Below, piece after piece: positions 1-8,018 of a DNA stretch of 64,000 nucleotides (position 1 is the first letter of the stretch; the number at the start of each line of letters is the position of its first letter). The stretch comes from Streptomyces sp. NRRL F-6492 (GTDB lineage: Bacteria; Actinomycetota; Actinomycetes; Streptomycetales; Streptomycetaceae). The notes under the pieces are model-generated. The model was not told where the DNA came from, ran no database searches, and saw only the letters and a list, made by a program, of their open reading frames with translations. The stretch is taken from positions 31,366 through 95,365 of the forward strand of contig NZ_LGEG01000068.1 in NCBI RefSeq assembly GCF_001280125.1, read 5' to 3'. Position numbers and translations under genes: made by a program.

Positions 1-717
1 CAGCACGATTGCGAGCTCGCGGGAGGCGGCAGCGGCGGCGAGCGGGGACCCGGACACCTCGGCCCAGGTGCGCGCGCGGTCGGCGGTGAGGCGGGCCTGC
101 TCGTACGAGCCGAGCTTGATCAGCAGGGCGGCGCTCAGGCTGTAGACGGAGGACATTCGGGCCTGGTCCAGCTCGCAGCGCGAGGAGGCGGCGGCGTGTC
201 CGTCGGCCAGGAGGCCCGGCAGCAGCCCGAGGAGCTGCGTGTGGGCCCCCTTGTCGTAGAGGTCGCGGGCGGAGGTCACACGGGCGTCCAGGGCGCCCCT
301 GCCCGTCGGTGACGGGGTGTCGGCCAGGGCCCGGTCCATGCCGAGCAGCATGGCGGCCGGGACGGTCGCCGTGGCGGCGAGCAACGAGCGGCGGCGCATC
401 GGGTCCTCCTCGGCGTGCGGGCTGGCCGACACTCTAGTGCTGGCCTGTCCGGAAGGAGCGGGGGGCGCCAGGGAACTCACCAGGACGTGTCGAGGAACGC
501 CCACCGTGGAGGCGGCCCGGTGAATGAGCGTCAGGTCGGTGACCCGGGTCCGGCGTTCCATCCGCGAGACCGTCGCCGCCGAGCACCCCAGGTGCTCGCC
601 GAGTTCGGCGAGCGTCCATCCTCGGTGCTCACGGCCCAACCGTACGAGTCCGCCCGGTTGTCGCCGGACGACTAGCTCCCTGACCTTCGCGCTGTTCCAG
701 AGCGGGTCACCGGGCAC
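1..717 (-). CDS. XRE-family transcriptional regulator, C-terminus cut by window edge
   Basis: The reading frame is open from a GTG at 717 to base 1 and continues beyond the window. The GTG is preceded by a GGGGGAGGGA ribosome-binding site. Residues about 24-55 form a helix-turn-helix: RLGREHRGWTLAELG, then CSAATVSRMERR. The second half, from about residue 107, begins with an internal RRRSLLAAT stretch and continues as an alpha-helical, TPR-like region. Streptomyces XRE regulators with such tails usually pair with a small neighbour and act as pathway-specific DNA-binding proteins. It is divergent from the gene at 906, and the shared 188-base gap carries a perfect palindrome. Family call is firm; target and ligand are unknown. 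Confidence 0.8.
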   Translation of the reverse strand, partial: MPGDPLWNSAKVRELVVRRQPGGLVRLGREHRGWTLAELGEHLGCSAATVSRMERRTRVTDLTLIHRAASTVGVPRHVLVSSLAPPAPSGQASTRVSASPHAEEDPMRRRSLLAATATVPAAMLLGMDRALADTPSPTGRGALDARVTSARDLYDKGAHTQLLGLLPGLLADGHAAASSRCELDQARMSSVYSLSAALLIKLGSYEQARLTADRARTWAEVSGSPLAAAAASRELAIVL

Positions 718-784
718 TGGTCCCTCCCCCTGCTGCACGACCGGGGGTCACCACGGTACGGGCGCGGGACGGCGCCCGTCGAGA

Positions 785-807
785 CCGTTTGCACAACGTG
801 CAAACGG
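785..807. promoter_or_regulatory. Perfect palindrome, candidate operator
   Basis: CCGTTTGCAC, three bases, then GTGCAAACGG: ten-base arms with no mismatch. A weaker repeat follows at about 806-823 (GGCTTGC/GCAAAGCC). It sits between the divergent XRE regulator and the gene at 906, so it could control both. Binding by the XRE protein is inference. Confidence 0.5.
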
Positions 808-905
808 CTTGCAGGCAAAGCCAGTTGATTACCGACCGGGTGCCGGATGCGGTGTTCTCGCTACATCGCCCCGCACCTCGTGGGGCACCATCCAAGGGAG
901 GCACC

Positions 906-1370
906 ATGGCAACTGCAGCCGACACCCCCGTCGCCACCGACCCGGTGACCGGGCTGGCCCGCTCCCCCCGTGACATCGTGCCGGCGGACCTCTGGGAGAA
1001 GCAGGTCGGCCTGCTGATGCGGGACTGCCCGTACGACTCCGTCATGGCCACCCGCGTCCTCGGCCAGGGCTACGCCTACCTGCTCACTGCCATGTCCCTC
1101 CGGGGCCAGGGCCTGGGACTCGCCCCGAGCAAGCTGGTCGACATCGGCGCCCACACGATCATCCTGGACACCGTCGCCTACGCCGAGCTGTGCGACAAGT
1201 ACAACGGCGGGCGCTTCCTGCACCACGTGCCCAAGGTCGAGATGAAGAACGACGGGTCGGTCATCAAGACCGCCCACCTCGTCGCCCGCGCCGGTTGGGA
1301 GGTGGACCTCCCGCTGTGGGAGGACGCCGCCGACTGCGGCCCCTGCCACCCGGGCAACGACTCGCACTGA
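906..1370 (+). CDS. Conserved hypothetical protein
   Basis: 154 residues, ATG start with the ribosome-binding site AAGGGAGG just upstream. I do not recognise a named domain. The sequence is soluble, with no signal peptide or membrane segment. It has a conserved-looking core (YDSVMATRVLGQGYAYLLTA) and a cysteine pair near the C-terminus (DCGPCHPG), which might bind metal. It is divergent from an XRE regulator and followed by a methyltransferase gene after about 107 bases, an arrangement common for small accessory regulatory cassettes in Streptomyces. Strong codon bias supports it being real; function is unknown. Confidence 0.7.
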   Translation: MATAADTPVATDPVTGLARSPRDIVPADLWEKQVGLLMRDCPYDSVMATRVLGQGYAYLLTAMSLRGQGLGLAPSKLVDIGAHTIILDTVAYAELCDKYNGGRFLHHVPKVEMKNDGSVIKTAHLVARAGWEVDLPLWEDAADCGPCHPGNDSH

Positions 1371-1477
1371 CCCCCACGCGACGTCCCCGGCGGTCCGGGC
1401 CCACGGCTCGGGCCGCCGAGGCACGCCCGGGTGACTTTCGCCCGAACCGGCAGCAGGCCCCGCGCGGTGCCGCCAGG

Positions 1478-2179
1478 ATGACGCGGGTGACGACCACGAC
1501 CACAGACCTGTGGCACCACTACGGCCGGGCCCGCGCCGCGCAGGACCACGCCGTCCCCGACTCCTTCCGCTGGGCCTGGGACCAGCAGGACGGGCCGGGC
1601 CCGGAAGTCCTCGGCGACCTCACCGGCAAGACCGTGGCCGACCTCGGCGCCGGCACCGGCCGCCACGCCGCGCACCTGGCCGTGCACCACGCCCCGAACC
1701 GGATCGACGCCGTGGACGCGTCCCCGGCCCAGCACGGCATGGCCACCGCCCTGTACGCCGGCCTCGCCCCGCGCCTGCACTTCGTCCACGCGGACGCCGT
1801 CGCCCACCTTCGCGCGAACCCGGGCGCCTACGACGTGCTTTACAGCCACTTCGGGGCGGTGGACTTCACCGACCCCCGCGAGCTGCTCCCGGCCGCCGCT
1901 GACGCGCTCCGCCCCGGTGGGCACCTGGTCTTCTCCACCCTCGCCCACTACCTGTCCGGCAAGCCCGCGCAGCCGGACGTCACGGCCGCGGAGGTGCCGG
2001 CGAAGACCCCGGGGGGCGAGAGCGCCACCATGCACCGGTGGGTGCTGCAGGAGCACGTGTGGACCAAGGTCCTGGACCAGGCCGGGTTCACCGACATCCG
2101 CGTCGAGGAGCTGCCCGCAGGCGACGGCCCCCGGCCCGCCGCCACCCTCCTCGTCGCGGCCGAGCGCCCCGCCACCTGA
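1478..2179 (+). CDS. Class I SAM-dependent methyltransferase
   Basis: 233 residues from the ATG at 1478. Motif I of the Rossmann fold is clear (VADLGAGTGRHAAHL, about residues 51-65). It is followed by an acidic residue at the end of strand 2 (IDAVDAS) and by the GGHLVFSTLA strand typical of small-molecule methyltransferases. The frame is open further upstream, but no other start has a better ribosome-binding site and this length fits the family. Substrate cannot be read from the sequence. It ends 17 bases before a strong hairpin, so it probably forms the end of the 906-2179 transcript. Confidence 0.75.
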   Translation: MTRVTTTTTDLWHHYGRARAAQDHAVPDSFRWAWDQQDGPGPEVLGDLTGKTVADLGAGTGRHAAHLAVHHAPNRIDAVDASPAQHGMATALYAGLAPRLHFVHADAVAHLRANPGAYDVLYSHFGAVDFTDPRELLPAAADALRPGGHLVFSTLAHYLSGKPAQPDVTAAEVPAKTPGGESATMHRWVLQEHVWTKVLDQAGFTDIRVEELPAGDGPRPAATLLVAAERPAT

Positions 2180-2195
2180 GACCGGGCCGGGGAAT

Positions 2196-2238
2196 GCCGC
2201 TGCCCCGGGCCCAGTCTCCTGGGCTCCGGGGCAGCGGC
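2196..2238. terminator. Hairpin terminator
   Basis: GCCGCTGCCCCG...CGGGGCAGCGGC with an inner GCCCAG/CTGGGC stem and a TCTC loop. It lies between the convergent methyltransferase gene and the MazG-like gene and could serve both. Confidence 0.7.
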
Positions 2239-2254
2239 GCGTTCGGGCTGGGGG

Positions 2255-2548
2255 TCAGCTGAGGTTCAGCCGCTCCAGGAGCCCCTGCACTCGCGCGTCC
2301 AGGACCTTCTCCGCCTCCGGGTTGATCGCGAGCAGGGCCACCTGGGCAGTCACGATGACGCCGCACAGCTGCCTCTCGACATCCTCCGAGGTGTGGCTGT
2401 CGCCCTTGCGCGGTTTGGCGCCGAGGGCCCTGGTGATGGCCTCCGCCGCCTCCCCGAACTCCTCACCGATCTTGAGCACGCGCAGCAGCCGCACGTCGCC
2501 GGCCGCGGCCTGGTCCTCCTCGTCCAGCCAGCCGCGCGGCTTCCGCAC
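2255..2548 (-). CDS. MazG-like family protein
   Basis: 97 residues from GTG 2548. An in-frame TAG lies only three codons upstream, so no longer start exists. The core (VLKIGEEFGEAAEAI, then GAKPRKG) matches the small Streptomyces MazG-like proteins, which belong to the all-alpha NTP pyrophosphohydrolase fold with EExxE-type metal-binding helices. Here the acidic residues are EEFGEAAE, close to the family pattern. The N-terminus is shorter than I remember for homologues (about 15 residues before the WLDE motif are missing), suggesting truncation in this scarred region. Expected role is house-cleaning of nucleotides or regulation; activity is unproven. Confidence 0.7.
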   Translation of the reverse strand: MRKPRGWLDEEDQAAAGDVRLLRVLKIGEEFGEAAEAITRALGAKPRKGDSHTSEDVERQLCGVIVTAQVALLAINPEAEKVLDARVQGLLERLNLS

Positions 2549-2616
2549 GCCGTCCTACGTCTGGCCCGTGCCGCTCGTCTCCTCGTGTTCTCGGTCGGTC
2601 GAGACGGTGTGGTCGT

Positions 2617-2739
2617 TCAGGCGGCGTCACGGCGGGCGTCGTGGGCGGTGACCAGCTCTTCGGCGCGCCGTACGCACGGCTCGCAGACGCAGATCGGGGC
2701 GTGCTCGTTGTCCTCGCTCTGGGCCGACCCGAGCCACAT
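2617..2739 (-). CDS. Small cysteine-motif protein, probably partial
   Basis: 40 residues from an ATG at 2739. It contains ICVCEPCVRRAEELV, a CxCxxC pattern that could bind a metal. The frame is open further upstream to 2985, but that part overlaps antisense with the integrase remnant and looks unlike protein. A likely reading is a small gene, upstream of the MazG-like gene on the same strand, whose 5' part was replaced by the integrase fragment. Low confidence as an independent gene. Confidence 0.3.
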   Translation of the reverse strand: MWLGSAQSEDNEHAPICVCEPCVRRAEELVTAHDARRDAA

Positions 2740-2796
2740 GACCGGGAGACGCTCCCGGAGGAGCTGGGCTGCCTGAAGGTTCTTGCGGACTGGCGC

Positions 2797-2982
2797 CAGG
2801 GCCACGAGGACGGATCGGGCAGCGCCCGGTACACCCATGTGACGGACACCATGCGCGCGCTCCTCATGGGCCAGCTCACCGAGGTCTGGCACGAGTTCCT
2901 GGACGACCAACTGCTCCTCGCCCCGTGCTCCCCGGTCCCGATCTTCGGCCGGCTGTTGCAGCAGCGCGCCGCCGAGCGGTGA
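2797..2982 (+). pseudogene. C-terminal remnant of a tyrosine recombinase (integrase)
   Basis: The last 60 or so codons match the end of Streptomyces tyrosine integrases: a GH pair, then RYTHVTDTMRALLM with the catalytic tyrosine, then LTEVWHEFLDDQ and a CSPVPIFGRLLQ tail. The arginine boxes and the rest of the catalytic domain are absent; upstream bases belong to an unrelated small ORF on the other strand. The fragment stops 98 bases before tRNA-Pro, the usual position of an integrase next to its attachment site. It should be inactive. The left limit is approximate. Confidence 0.7.
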
Positions 2983-3030
2983 CAATCCGTTTCAAGATCA
3001 CACCCAGACGACACCCGGATACAACGCGAT

Positions 3031-3064
3031 CAGGGCCGGTTTCCTCTAAGGGAAACCGGCCCTG
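3031..3064. terminator. Hairpin terminator beside tRNA-Pro
   Basis: CAGGGCCGGTTTCC, loop TCTAAG, GGAAACCGGCCCTG: 14 perfect pairs. It lies just downstream of tRNA-Pro on the minus strand and downstream of the integrase remnant on the plus strand. Confidence 0.85.
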
Positions 3065-3080
3065 AGCTGCTGTTACGAAG

Positions 3081-3154
3081 TCGGGGTGGCGGGATTTGAA
3101 CCCACGACCTCTTCGTCCCGAACGAAGCGCGCTGCCAAGCTGCGCTACACCCCG
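3081..3154 (-). tRNA. tRNA-Pro (anticodon CGG)
   Basis: 74 bases on the minus strand. The acceptor arms are CGGGGTG and CACCCCG. The anticodon loop TTCGGGA is closed by CTTCG/CGAAG, and the T arm contains GGTTCAAATCC. CCA is not encoded, as is common in Streptomyces. The integrase remnant 98 bases away suggests its 3' end once served as an attachment site. Confidence 0.95.
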
Positions 3155-3264
3155 ATGTCGCTGCTCTGTGTGTTCACGTCGCGGCGACATCGATTACTTT
3201 AGCCCACGCGCGCGCTGAGGCGAAATCCGGTATTCGGGCGGCGCCGCCGTAGCTGGCCGTGGGG

Positions 3265-4203
3265 TCAGGGGCGGGCCGTCAGGGTGAGGAGGGTGGCCTC
3301 CGGGGGGCAGGCGAAGCGGACCGGGGTGAAGCGGTTGGTGCCGCAGCCCGCCGAGACGTGCAGGTAGGACGTGTGGCCCCCGGCCGTGTGGGTGGAGAGG
3401 CCCCGCGCCCGGTCCGTGTCCAGGTCGCAGTTGGTGACGAGCGCCCCGTAGAGGGGGACGCGGAGCTGGCCGCCGTGGGTGTGACCGGCGAGGACCAGGT
3501 CGTACCCGTCCGCCGTGAAGGCGTCCAGGGAGCGCAGGTACGGGGCGTGGACCACGCCCACCGTGAAGTCGGCGTCCGGGTCCGGGCCGCCCGCCACCCG
3601 CTCGTAGCGGTCCCGCTTGATGTGCGGGTCGTCCAGGCCGGTGAACGCCAGCTCGGCCCCCGACAGCTTCAGCCGGCCCCGGGTGTTGGTGAGGTCCACC
3701 CAGCCCGCCGCGTCGAAGGCGTCCCGCATCCCCTCCCAGGGGTTGTGGACGGCGCCGACGGCCGGCTTGTTGCCGTTGAGGCCGTGGCGGCCCTGCGCCT
3801 TCTCCATCAGGTAGCGGGCGGGGTTGCGCAGCTTGGGGCCGTAGTAGTCGTTGGAGCCGAAGACGTACACGCCCGGGAACTCCATCAGCGGCCCGAGCGC
3901 GTCCAGGACCTCCGGCACCGCGTCGGTGTCGGAGAGGTTGTCGCCGGTGTTGACGACGAAGTCCGGGCGGAGCCCGGCGAGCGACTGGAGCCAGGCCCGC
4001 TTCTTGCGCTGGCCGCTCACCATGTGGATGTCGGAGACCTGGAGGACCCGCAGGTCGCCCATGCCGCGGGGGAGGACCGGGACCGTCACCCGGCGGAGCC
4101 GGAAGGAGCGGGCCTCGAAGCCCGCCGCGTAGACGAGTCCGGCCGCGGCCGTCGCCGTGAGGCCTGCCGTGATCTTCAGGGGGATCCCGTACCGTGCGCG
4201 CAT
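3265..4203 (-). CDS. Membrane-anchored metallophosphoesterase
   Basis: 312 residues. The start chosen is ATG 4203, which has a run of G as ribosome-binding site; the longer frame would run into the YqeY promoter. A hydrophobic N-terminal segment (about residues 8-28) likely anchors the protein in the membrane. Calcineurin-like motifs follow: SDIHMV, NTGDN, GSND in place of the usual GNH(E/D), VVHAP and AGHTHGGQL, which together ligate two metal ions. The family contains YaeI/UDP-2,3-diacylglucosamine-like and phosphodiesterase members; the substrate here is unknown. It is divergent from yqeY with 74 bases between starts. Confidence 0.9.
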   Translation of the reverse strand: MRARYGIPLKITAGLTATAAAGLVYAAGFEARSFRLRRVTVPVLPRGMGDLRVLQVSDIHMVSGQRKKRAWLQSLAGLRPDFVVNTGDNLSDTDAVPEVLDALGPLMEFPGVYVFGSNDYYGPKLRNPARYLMEKAQGRHGLNGNKPAVGAVHNPWEGMRDAFDAAGWVDLTNTRGRLKLSGAELAFTGLDDPHIKRDRYERVAGGPDPDADFTVGVVHAPYLRSLDAFTADGYDLVLAGHTHGGQLRVPLYGALVTNCDLDTDRARGLSTHTAGGHTSYLHVSAGCGTNRFTPVRFACPPEATLLTLTARP

Positions 4204-4277
4204 CCCCCCATCGTCGCAGACCCGTGCGGGGGAAATGCGCGGGCGGTGGGGGCGGGGCACCTGCCACACTGGGGCCC

Positions 4278-4742
4278 ATGACCACGCTCAAGGCGAAGCT
4301 CCAGGACGACCTCAACGCCGCGATCAGGGAGCGCGACGAACTGCGCTCCTCGACCCTGCGGCTGACCATCACCGCGATCACCAAGGAGGAGGTCGCGGGC
4401 AAGACCAAGCGCGAGCTCTCCGACGACGAGGTGCAGAAGGTGATCGCCAAGGAGGCGAAGAAGCGCCGCGAGGCCGCGGACGCCTTCGCCCAGGGCGGTC
4501 GCCCCGAGTCCGCCGAGCGGGAGCGGGCCGAGGGCGTCCTCCTCGACGCGTACCTGCCGCAGCAGCTCGGCGACGAGGAGCTCGACGGGATCGTCGCGGC
4601 GGCCGTCGAGGAGGCGAAGGCGGCGGGCGCCGAGGGGCCGCGCGCCATGGGCGCCGTCATGAAGATCGTGAACCCGAAGGTGGCCGGCCGGGCCGAGGGC
4701 GGCCGGGTCGCCGCCGCCGTGAAGAAGCTGCTCGCGGGCTGA
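4278..4742 (+). CDS. GatB/YqeY domain protein
   Basis: 154 residues. It begins MTTLKAKLQDDLNAAIRERD and ends with MKIVNPKVAGRAEGGRVAAAVK, the tail-like helical domain shared with the GatB subunit of the tRNA amidotransferase. Free-standing YqeY proteins are thought to bind tRNA or modulate amidation, but the role is not settled. The start ATG is preceded by CACACT about seven bases upstream and has no ribosome-binding site, so the transcript may be leaderless. It is followed by a 21-pair hairpin shared with the convergent penicillin-binding protein gene. Confidence 0.92.
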   Translation: MTTLKAKLQDDLNAAIRERDELRSSTLRLTITAITKEEVAGKTKRELSDDEVQKVIAKEAKKRREAADAFAQGGRPESAERERAEGVLLDAYLPQQLGDEELDGIVAAAVEEAKAAGAEGPRAMGAVMKIVNPKVAGRAEGGRVAAAVKKLLAG

Positions 4743-4753
4743 TCCGCGGGAGG

Positions 4754-4798
4754 ACACGAGGAGGGCGCCCCCACGGTGTGGGGGCGCCCTCCTCGTGT
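4754..4798. terminator. Strong bidirectional terminator
   Basis: A 21-base arm starting ACACGAGGAGGG at 4754-4774, loop GGT, and a perfect complementary arm at 4778-4798. It lies between the convergent yqeY and PBP genes. Confidence 0.9.
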
Positions 4799-4812
4799 TC
4801 CGCGGGCCGGTC

Positions 4813-7017
4813 TCAGTCGAAGAGGCCCGGAGGGAGCGTGATCCCGGGGACGTTCGGCTTGCCGTCGCGGGGCTTCTTCGGCTTGTTGGGCTTCCCCGAC
4901 CTGTTCGGGCCCTCCTCCCCCTCCTTCTCCTTGTCCTTGGGGGCATCGGCCCGGGGCACGGAGACGGCGGTGAAGGGCGGGGTGTCGCCGGCGTCCAGCG
5001 CGCCGGTCATCGCGATCTTCCAGATCGGACCGGGGAGGCAGCCGCCGCAGACCTTGTCGTAGTACTCGCCGCCGATCGTGATGTCGTACATCGACTTCTT
5101 CTCGCCGACGTCGTCACCGACCCAGACCGCCGTGGACAGGTTCGGGGTGTAGCCGACGAACCAGGCGTCCTTGCGGTCGTTGGTCGTACCGGTCTTGCCC
5201 GCGTTGTCGCGGTCGCTCAGGCCGGCCTTCTGGCCGGTGCCGTCCTCGACGACGCCCTTCAGCATCTGGTTGACCGTGTCGGCGGTCCGGTCGCTCATCG
5301 CCCGGCTGCACTTCGTCTGCGGCACGTTGAGCTTGTCGCCGTTGGCGGCCTTGACCGACTCGATGACGACCGGGGTGCAGTACAGGCCCCGGTTGGCGAA
5401 GGTCGCGTAGACGGACGCCATGTCGAGGGGGGTGCTCTCCAGGCTGCCGAGGGTGGCGGACGGGCTCTCCTTGATGGGCTTGCCCAGCTCGCGCTCGTAG
5501 CCGACCTTCTTCGCCATCGTCAGCGTCTCGCACAGACCGGCCAGCTGCTCCAGCTTGGCGAAGTACGTGTTGATGGACTTGCCGAGGGCGCTGGTCATGT
5601 CGTACGAGCCCTTCTCGGACTCGAGCTCGTTGTTGACCTCCCAGTCGCTGTACCCGGCGGGCTTGCCGTTGCAGAGCCGGAAGTCGCTCTCCTGGAGGTT
5701 GATCTGCTCCGGGGTGTCGAAGCTCTGCGCCGGGCTCAGGCCCTTCTCCAGCGCCGCCGCGGCCGTGATCGGCTTGAAGGTCGAGCCGACCTGGAAGCCG
5801 AAGGTCGTGCCGCCCATCCTGCTGCCGACGGCGAGGTTGAGCGTCGTCTCGTTCTTCTTCGGGTCCAGGCCGTACGGGCGGGACTGGCCCATCGAGAGGA
5901 CCTTGCCGGTGCCGGGCTGGACCTGCACCACCGAGGCGGCGACCGGGTCGTCCTTGTTGACCTTCGCGATGGCGGCCTCGTTGGCGGCGGCCTGCGCGCG
6001 CGGGCTGAGCGTGGTCTTGACGGTGAGGCCGCCCAGGTTCCACAGCTTCTGGCGCTCCTCGGACGTCTTGCCGAAGACCGGGTCGCCGAGGATCGTCTTG
6101 CGGACGTAGTCGCAGAAGAAGCCGGCGCCGTCGACGGCGGTGATGCAGCCGTTCCTCGGGGTCTTGACCTTCAGCTTCAGCGGAGCTTCCTTCGCCGCGT
6201 CCGCCTCGGCCTGGCTGATGTCCTTCACGTCGGCCATCCGCTGGAGGACGACGTTGCGGCGCTTGGTCGCCTCCTCGATGTCGTTGATCGGGTCGTAGCG
6301 GCTGGGCGACTGCACGAGGCCGGCCAGCATCGCCGCCTCGCCGAGGGTCAGGTCGGCGGCGCGCTTGGAGAAGTACCGCTGCGAGGCGGCCTCGATGCCG
6401 TACGCCTGCTGCCCGAAGAACGTGATGTTGAGGTAGTTCTCCAGGATCTTCTTCTTGCCCAGCTCCTCCTCGACCTGGATCGCGAACTTCAGCTCGCGGA
6501 CCTTGCGGCCGATGGTCTGCTGGGTGGCCTGCGCGACCTTCTCGGGGTCGTCGCCGGCCTCCTCGACGAAGACGTTCTTCACGTACTGCTGGGTGAGGGT
6601 CGACGCGCCCTCGGAGACGCCGCCGGACTGCGCGTTGCGGTTGATCGCGCGCAGCACGCCCTTGAGGTCGATCGCCCCGTGCTCGTAGAAGCGCCCGTCC
6701 TCGATCGCGACGATCGCCTTCTGCATGTACGGGGAGATCTTCTCGATCGGGACGACCGTCCGGTCCCGCGAGTACACCGTGGCGATCAGACCGCCCTCGG
6801 AGTCGAGGATCTTGGTGCGCTGACTCAGCGGCGGGGTCTTCAGGTTCGAGGGGATCTCGTCGAACCCCTCGACCGTGCCCTTCGCGGCCAGCCCGAGTGC
6901 CCCGGCCGCGGGCAGGGCGATGCCTGCCAGCACGGCTCCGGCGAGCACACTGACACCGAGGAACTTGGCGGCCTGCTGGGTCCCGGTCAGACCACCGCCC
7001 GAGCGCTTCTTTGCCAT
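4813..7017 (-). CDS. Class A penicillin-binding protein
   Basis: 734 residues from ATG 7017. A basic N-terminus and one transmembrane helix (about 17-40) are followed by the GT51 transglycosylase domain with catalytic Glu106 in AIEDGRFYEHG. The transpeptidase domain has all three motifs: Ser412-x-x-Lys (STFK), Ser481-x-Asn (SIN) and KTGT at 608-611. It therefore polymerises glycan strands and cross-links peptides outside the membrane. No PASTA domain is seen; the C-terminus is a lysine/proline-rich, disordered tail. It is divergent from wblA across a 568-base region and convergent with yqeY. In S. coelicolor the equivalent gene also adjoins wblA. Confidence 0.95.
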   Translation of the reverse strand: MAKKRSGGGLTGTQQAAKFLGVSVLAGAVLAGIALPAAGALGLAAKGTVEGFDEIPSNLKTPPLSQRTKILDSEGGLIATVYSRDRTVVPIEKISPYMQKAIVAIEDGRFYEHGAIDLKGVLRAINRNAQSGGVSEGASTLTQQYVKNVFVEEAGDDPEKVAQATQQTIGRKVRELKFAIQVEEELGKKKILENYLNITFFGQQAYGIEAASQRYFSKRAADLTLGEAAMLAGLVQSPSRYDPINDIEEATKRRNVVLQRMADVKDISQAEADAAKEAPLKLKVKTPRNGCITAVDGAGFFCDYVRKTILGDPVFGKTSEERQKLWNLGGLTVKTTLSPRAQAAANEAAIAKVNKDDPVAASVVQVQPGTGKVLSMGQSRPYGLDPKKNETTLNLAVGSRMGGTTFGFQVGSTFKPITAAAALEKGLSPAQSFDTPEQINLQESDFRLCNGKPAGYSDWEVNNELESEKGSYDMTSALGKSINTYFAKLEQLAGLCETLTMAKKVGYERELGKPIKESPSATLGSLESTPLDMASVYATFANRGLYCTPVVIESVKAANGDKLNVPQTKCSRAMSDRTADTVNQMLKGVVEDGTGQKAGLSDRDNAGKTGTTNDRKDAWFVGYTPNLSTAVWVGDDVGEKKSMYDITIGGEYYDKVCGGCLPGPIWKIAMTGALDAGDTPPFTAVSVPRADAPKDKEKEGEEGPNRSGKPNKPKKPRDGKPNVPGITLPPGLFD

Positions 7018-7585
7018 GGGGGGCAGCCTAATCCGTAGACATGAGCGAACAGCGGGAGCGGGGGCCTCTCGGAGCGTTCGGGTACCGGACCGTGACATCC
7101 GGGGGAGGTACGGGGCCGTCCCGGGGGCGGTGCGGGGACGTCCGGGGGCGGTGCGGGGCCGGTACCGGGCACGCGCGCCCAGGTTCCCATTCGCCGGACA
7201 GGCGCACAGGCCTTGGCCTAAGCTGCTCACAACTGTCACAGCAGTGCGGTCCGACAACAAGGCCCGGTTGTGACGTCGACATGAATTCCCGTGACCCCGA
7301 AACACGGGAAGCTCGTGTCCGGTTGAGGCTCATGCGTCACGCGGTGTCCGAAGTGAGACCGCCGAGGAAGGGCATATCCACGAGGTATGTCCCTTATCCC
7401 ACGCATGTCCATCGATCACTCCCCTGGGTGATCTGACGCGCACGCATAGTCCGTTCGGGCCATTCAAGATTGGGCCCGAAGGGGGTGTTGCGCTGTGCCC
7501 ACCTTCCGTAACGTCCCAACTGGCAGCGGTGAATATGCCGCTGCCGCCGTGGGGGAGCCTCGATTCGGGAGAGGACGGCGCCGGT
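7018..7585. promoter_or_regulatory. Long divergent regulatory region between PBP gene and wblA
   Basis: No gene is supported here. About 7100-7170 is a G-rich, repetitive stretch (CGGGGGCGGTGCGGGG-type units). Two inverted repeats lie nearer wblA: GATCAC...GTGATC at 7414-7433 and TTCGGGCC...GGCCCGAA at 7454-7480. Base composition from about 7320 to 7530 is less GC-rich than coding DNA, as expected for promoters. The length suggests several regulators act on wblA. I cannot assign individual promoter hexamers with confidence. Confidence 0.5.
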
Positions 7586-7930
7586 ATGGGCTGGGTAGCT
7601 GACTGGAGTGCGCAGGCGGCCTGCCGCACTACCGATCCGGATGAACTTTTCGTGCAGGGAGCGGCGCAGAACAGGGCCAAGGCGGTGTGCACCGGATGCC
7701 CGGTGCGGACCGAGTGCCTCGCCGACGCCCTCGACAACCGTGTGGAGTTCGGCGTGTGGGGCGGCATGACGGAGCGCGAGCGCCGCGCCCTGCTGCGCCG
7801 GAGACCGACCGTCACCTCGTGGCGCCGGCTCCTGGAGACCGCGCGCACGGAGTACGAGCGGGGAGCGGGCCTGCTGCCCGTGGCGATGGACGACGACGCG
7901 ACCTACGAGGCGTACGCGGCGGTCGGCTGA
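7586..7930 (+). CDS. wblA: WblA, WhiB-like iron-sulfur regulator
   Basis: 114 residues from the ATG at 7586, which gives the MGWV start I remember for S. coelicolor WblA (about 112 residues); in-frame starts also exist at 7529 and 7535. Four cysteines (13, 35, 38, 44; the middle pair as CTGC) bind the 4Fe-4S cluster. The G(V)WGG turn is followed by a basic RRALLRRR segment for DNA contact. WhiB-like proteins work with the main sigma factor. WblA is a global regulator needed for sporulation and a repressor of antibiotic production. The ribosome-binding site is weakly placed (GGAGAGGA about 13 bases upstream). Confidence 0.95.
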   Translation: MGWVADWSAQAACRTTDPDELFVQGAAQNRAKAVCTGCPVRTECLADALDNRVEFGVWGGMTERERRALLRRRPTVTSWRRLLETARTEYERGAGLLPVAMDDDATYEAYAAVG

Positions 7931-8018
7931 ACGCGCCGGGGCGTGCGCCCCGGTGGGACGGTCCCGTCACGCGTGCGGCGGGAGGAGATCCCGACGCGCG
8001 GGAGACGGCGGAGAGGGC

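Noticed and set aside
3194..4774. 526-residue minus-strand frame
   Set aside because: Antisense or frame-shifted shadow of the metallophosphoesterase and yqeY genes, whose motifs and ribosome-binding sites are clear.
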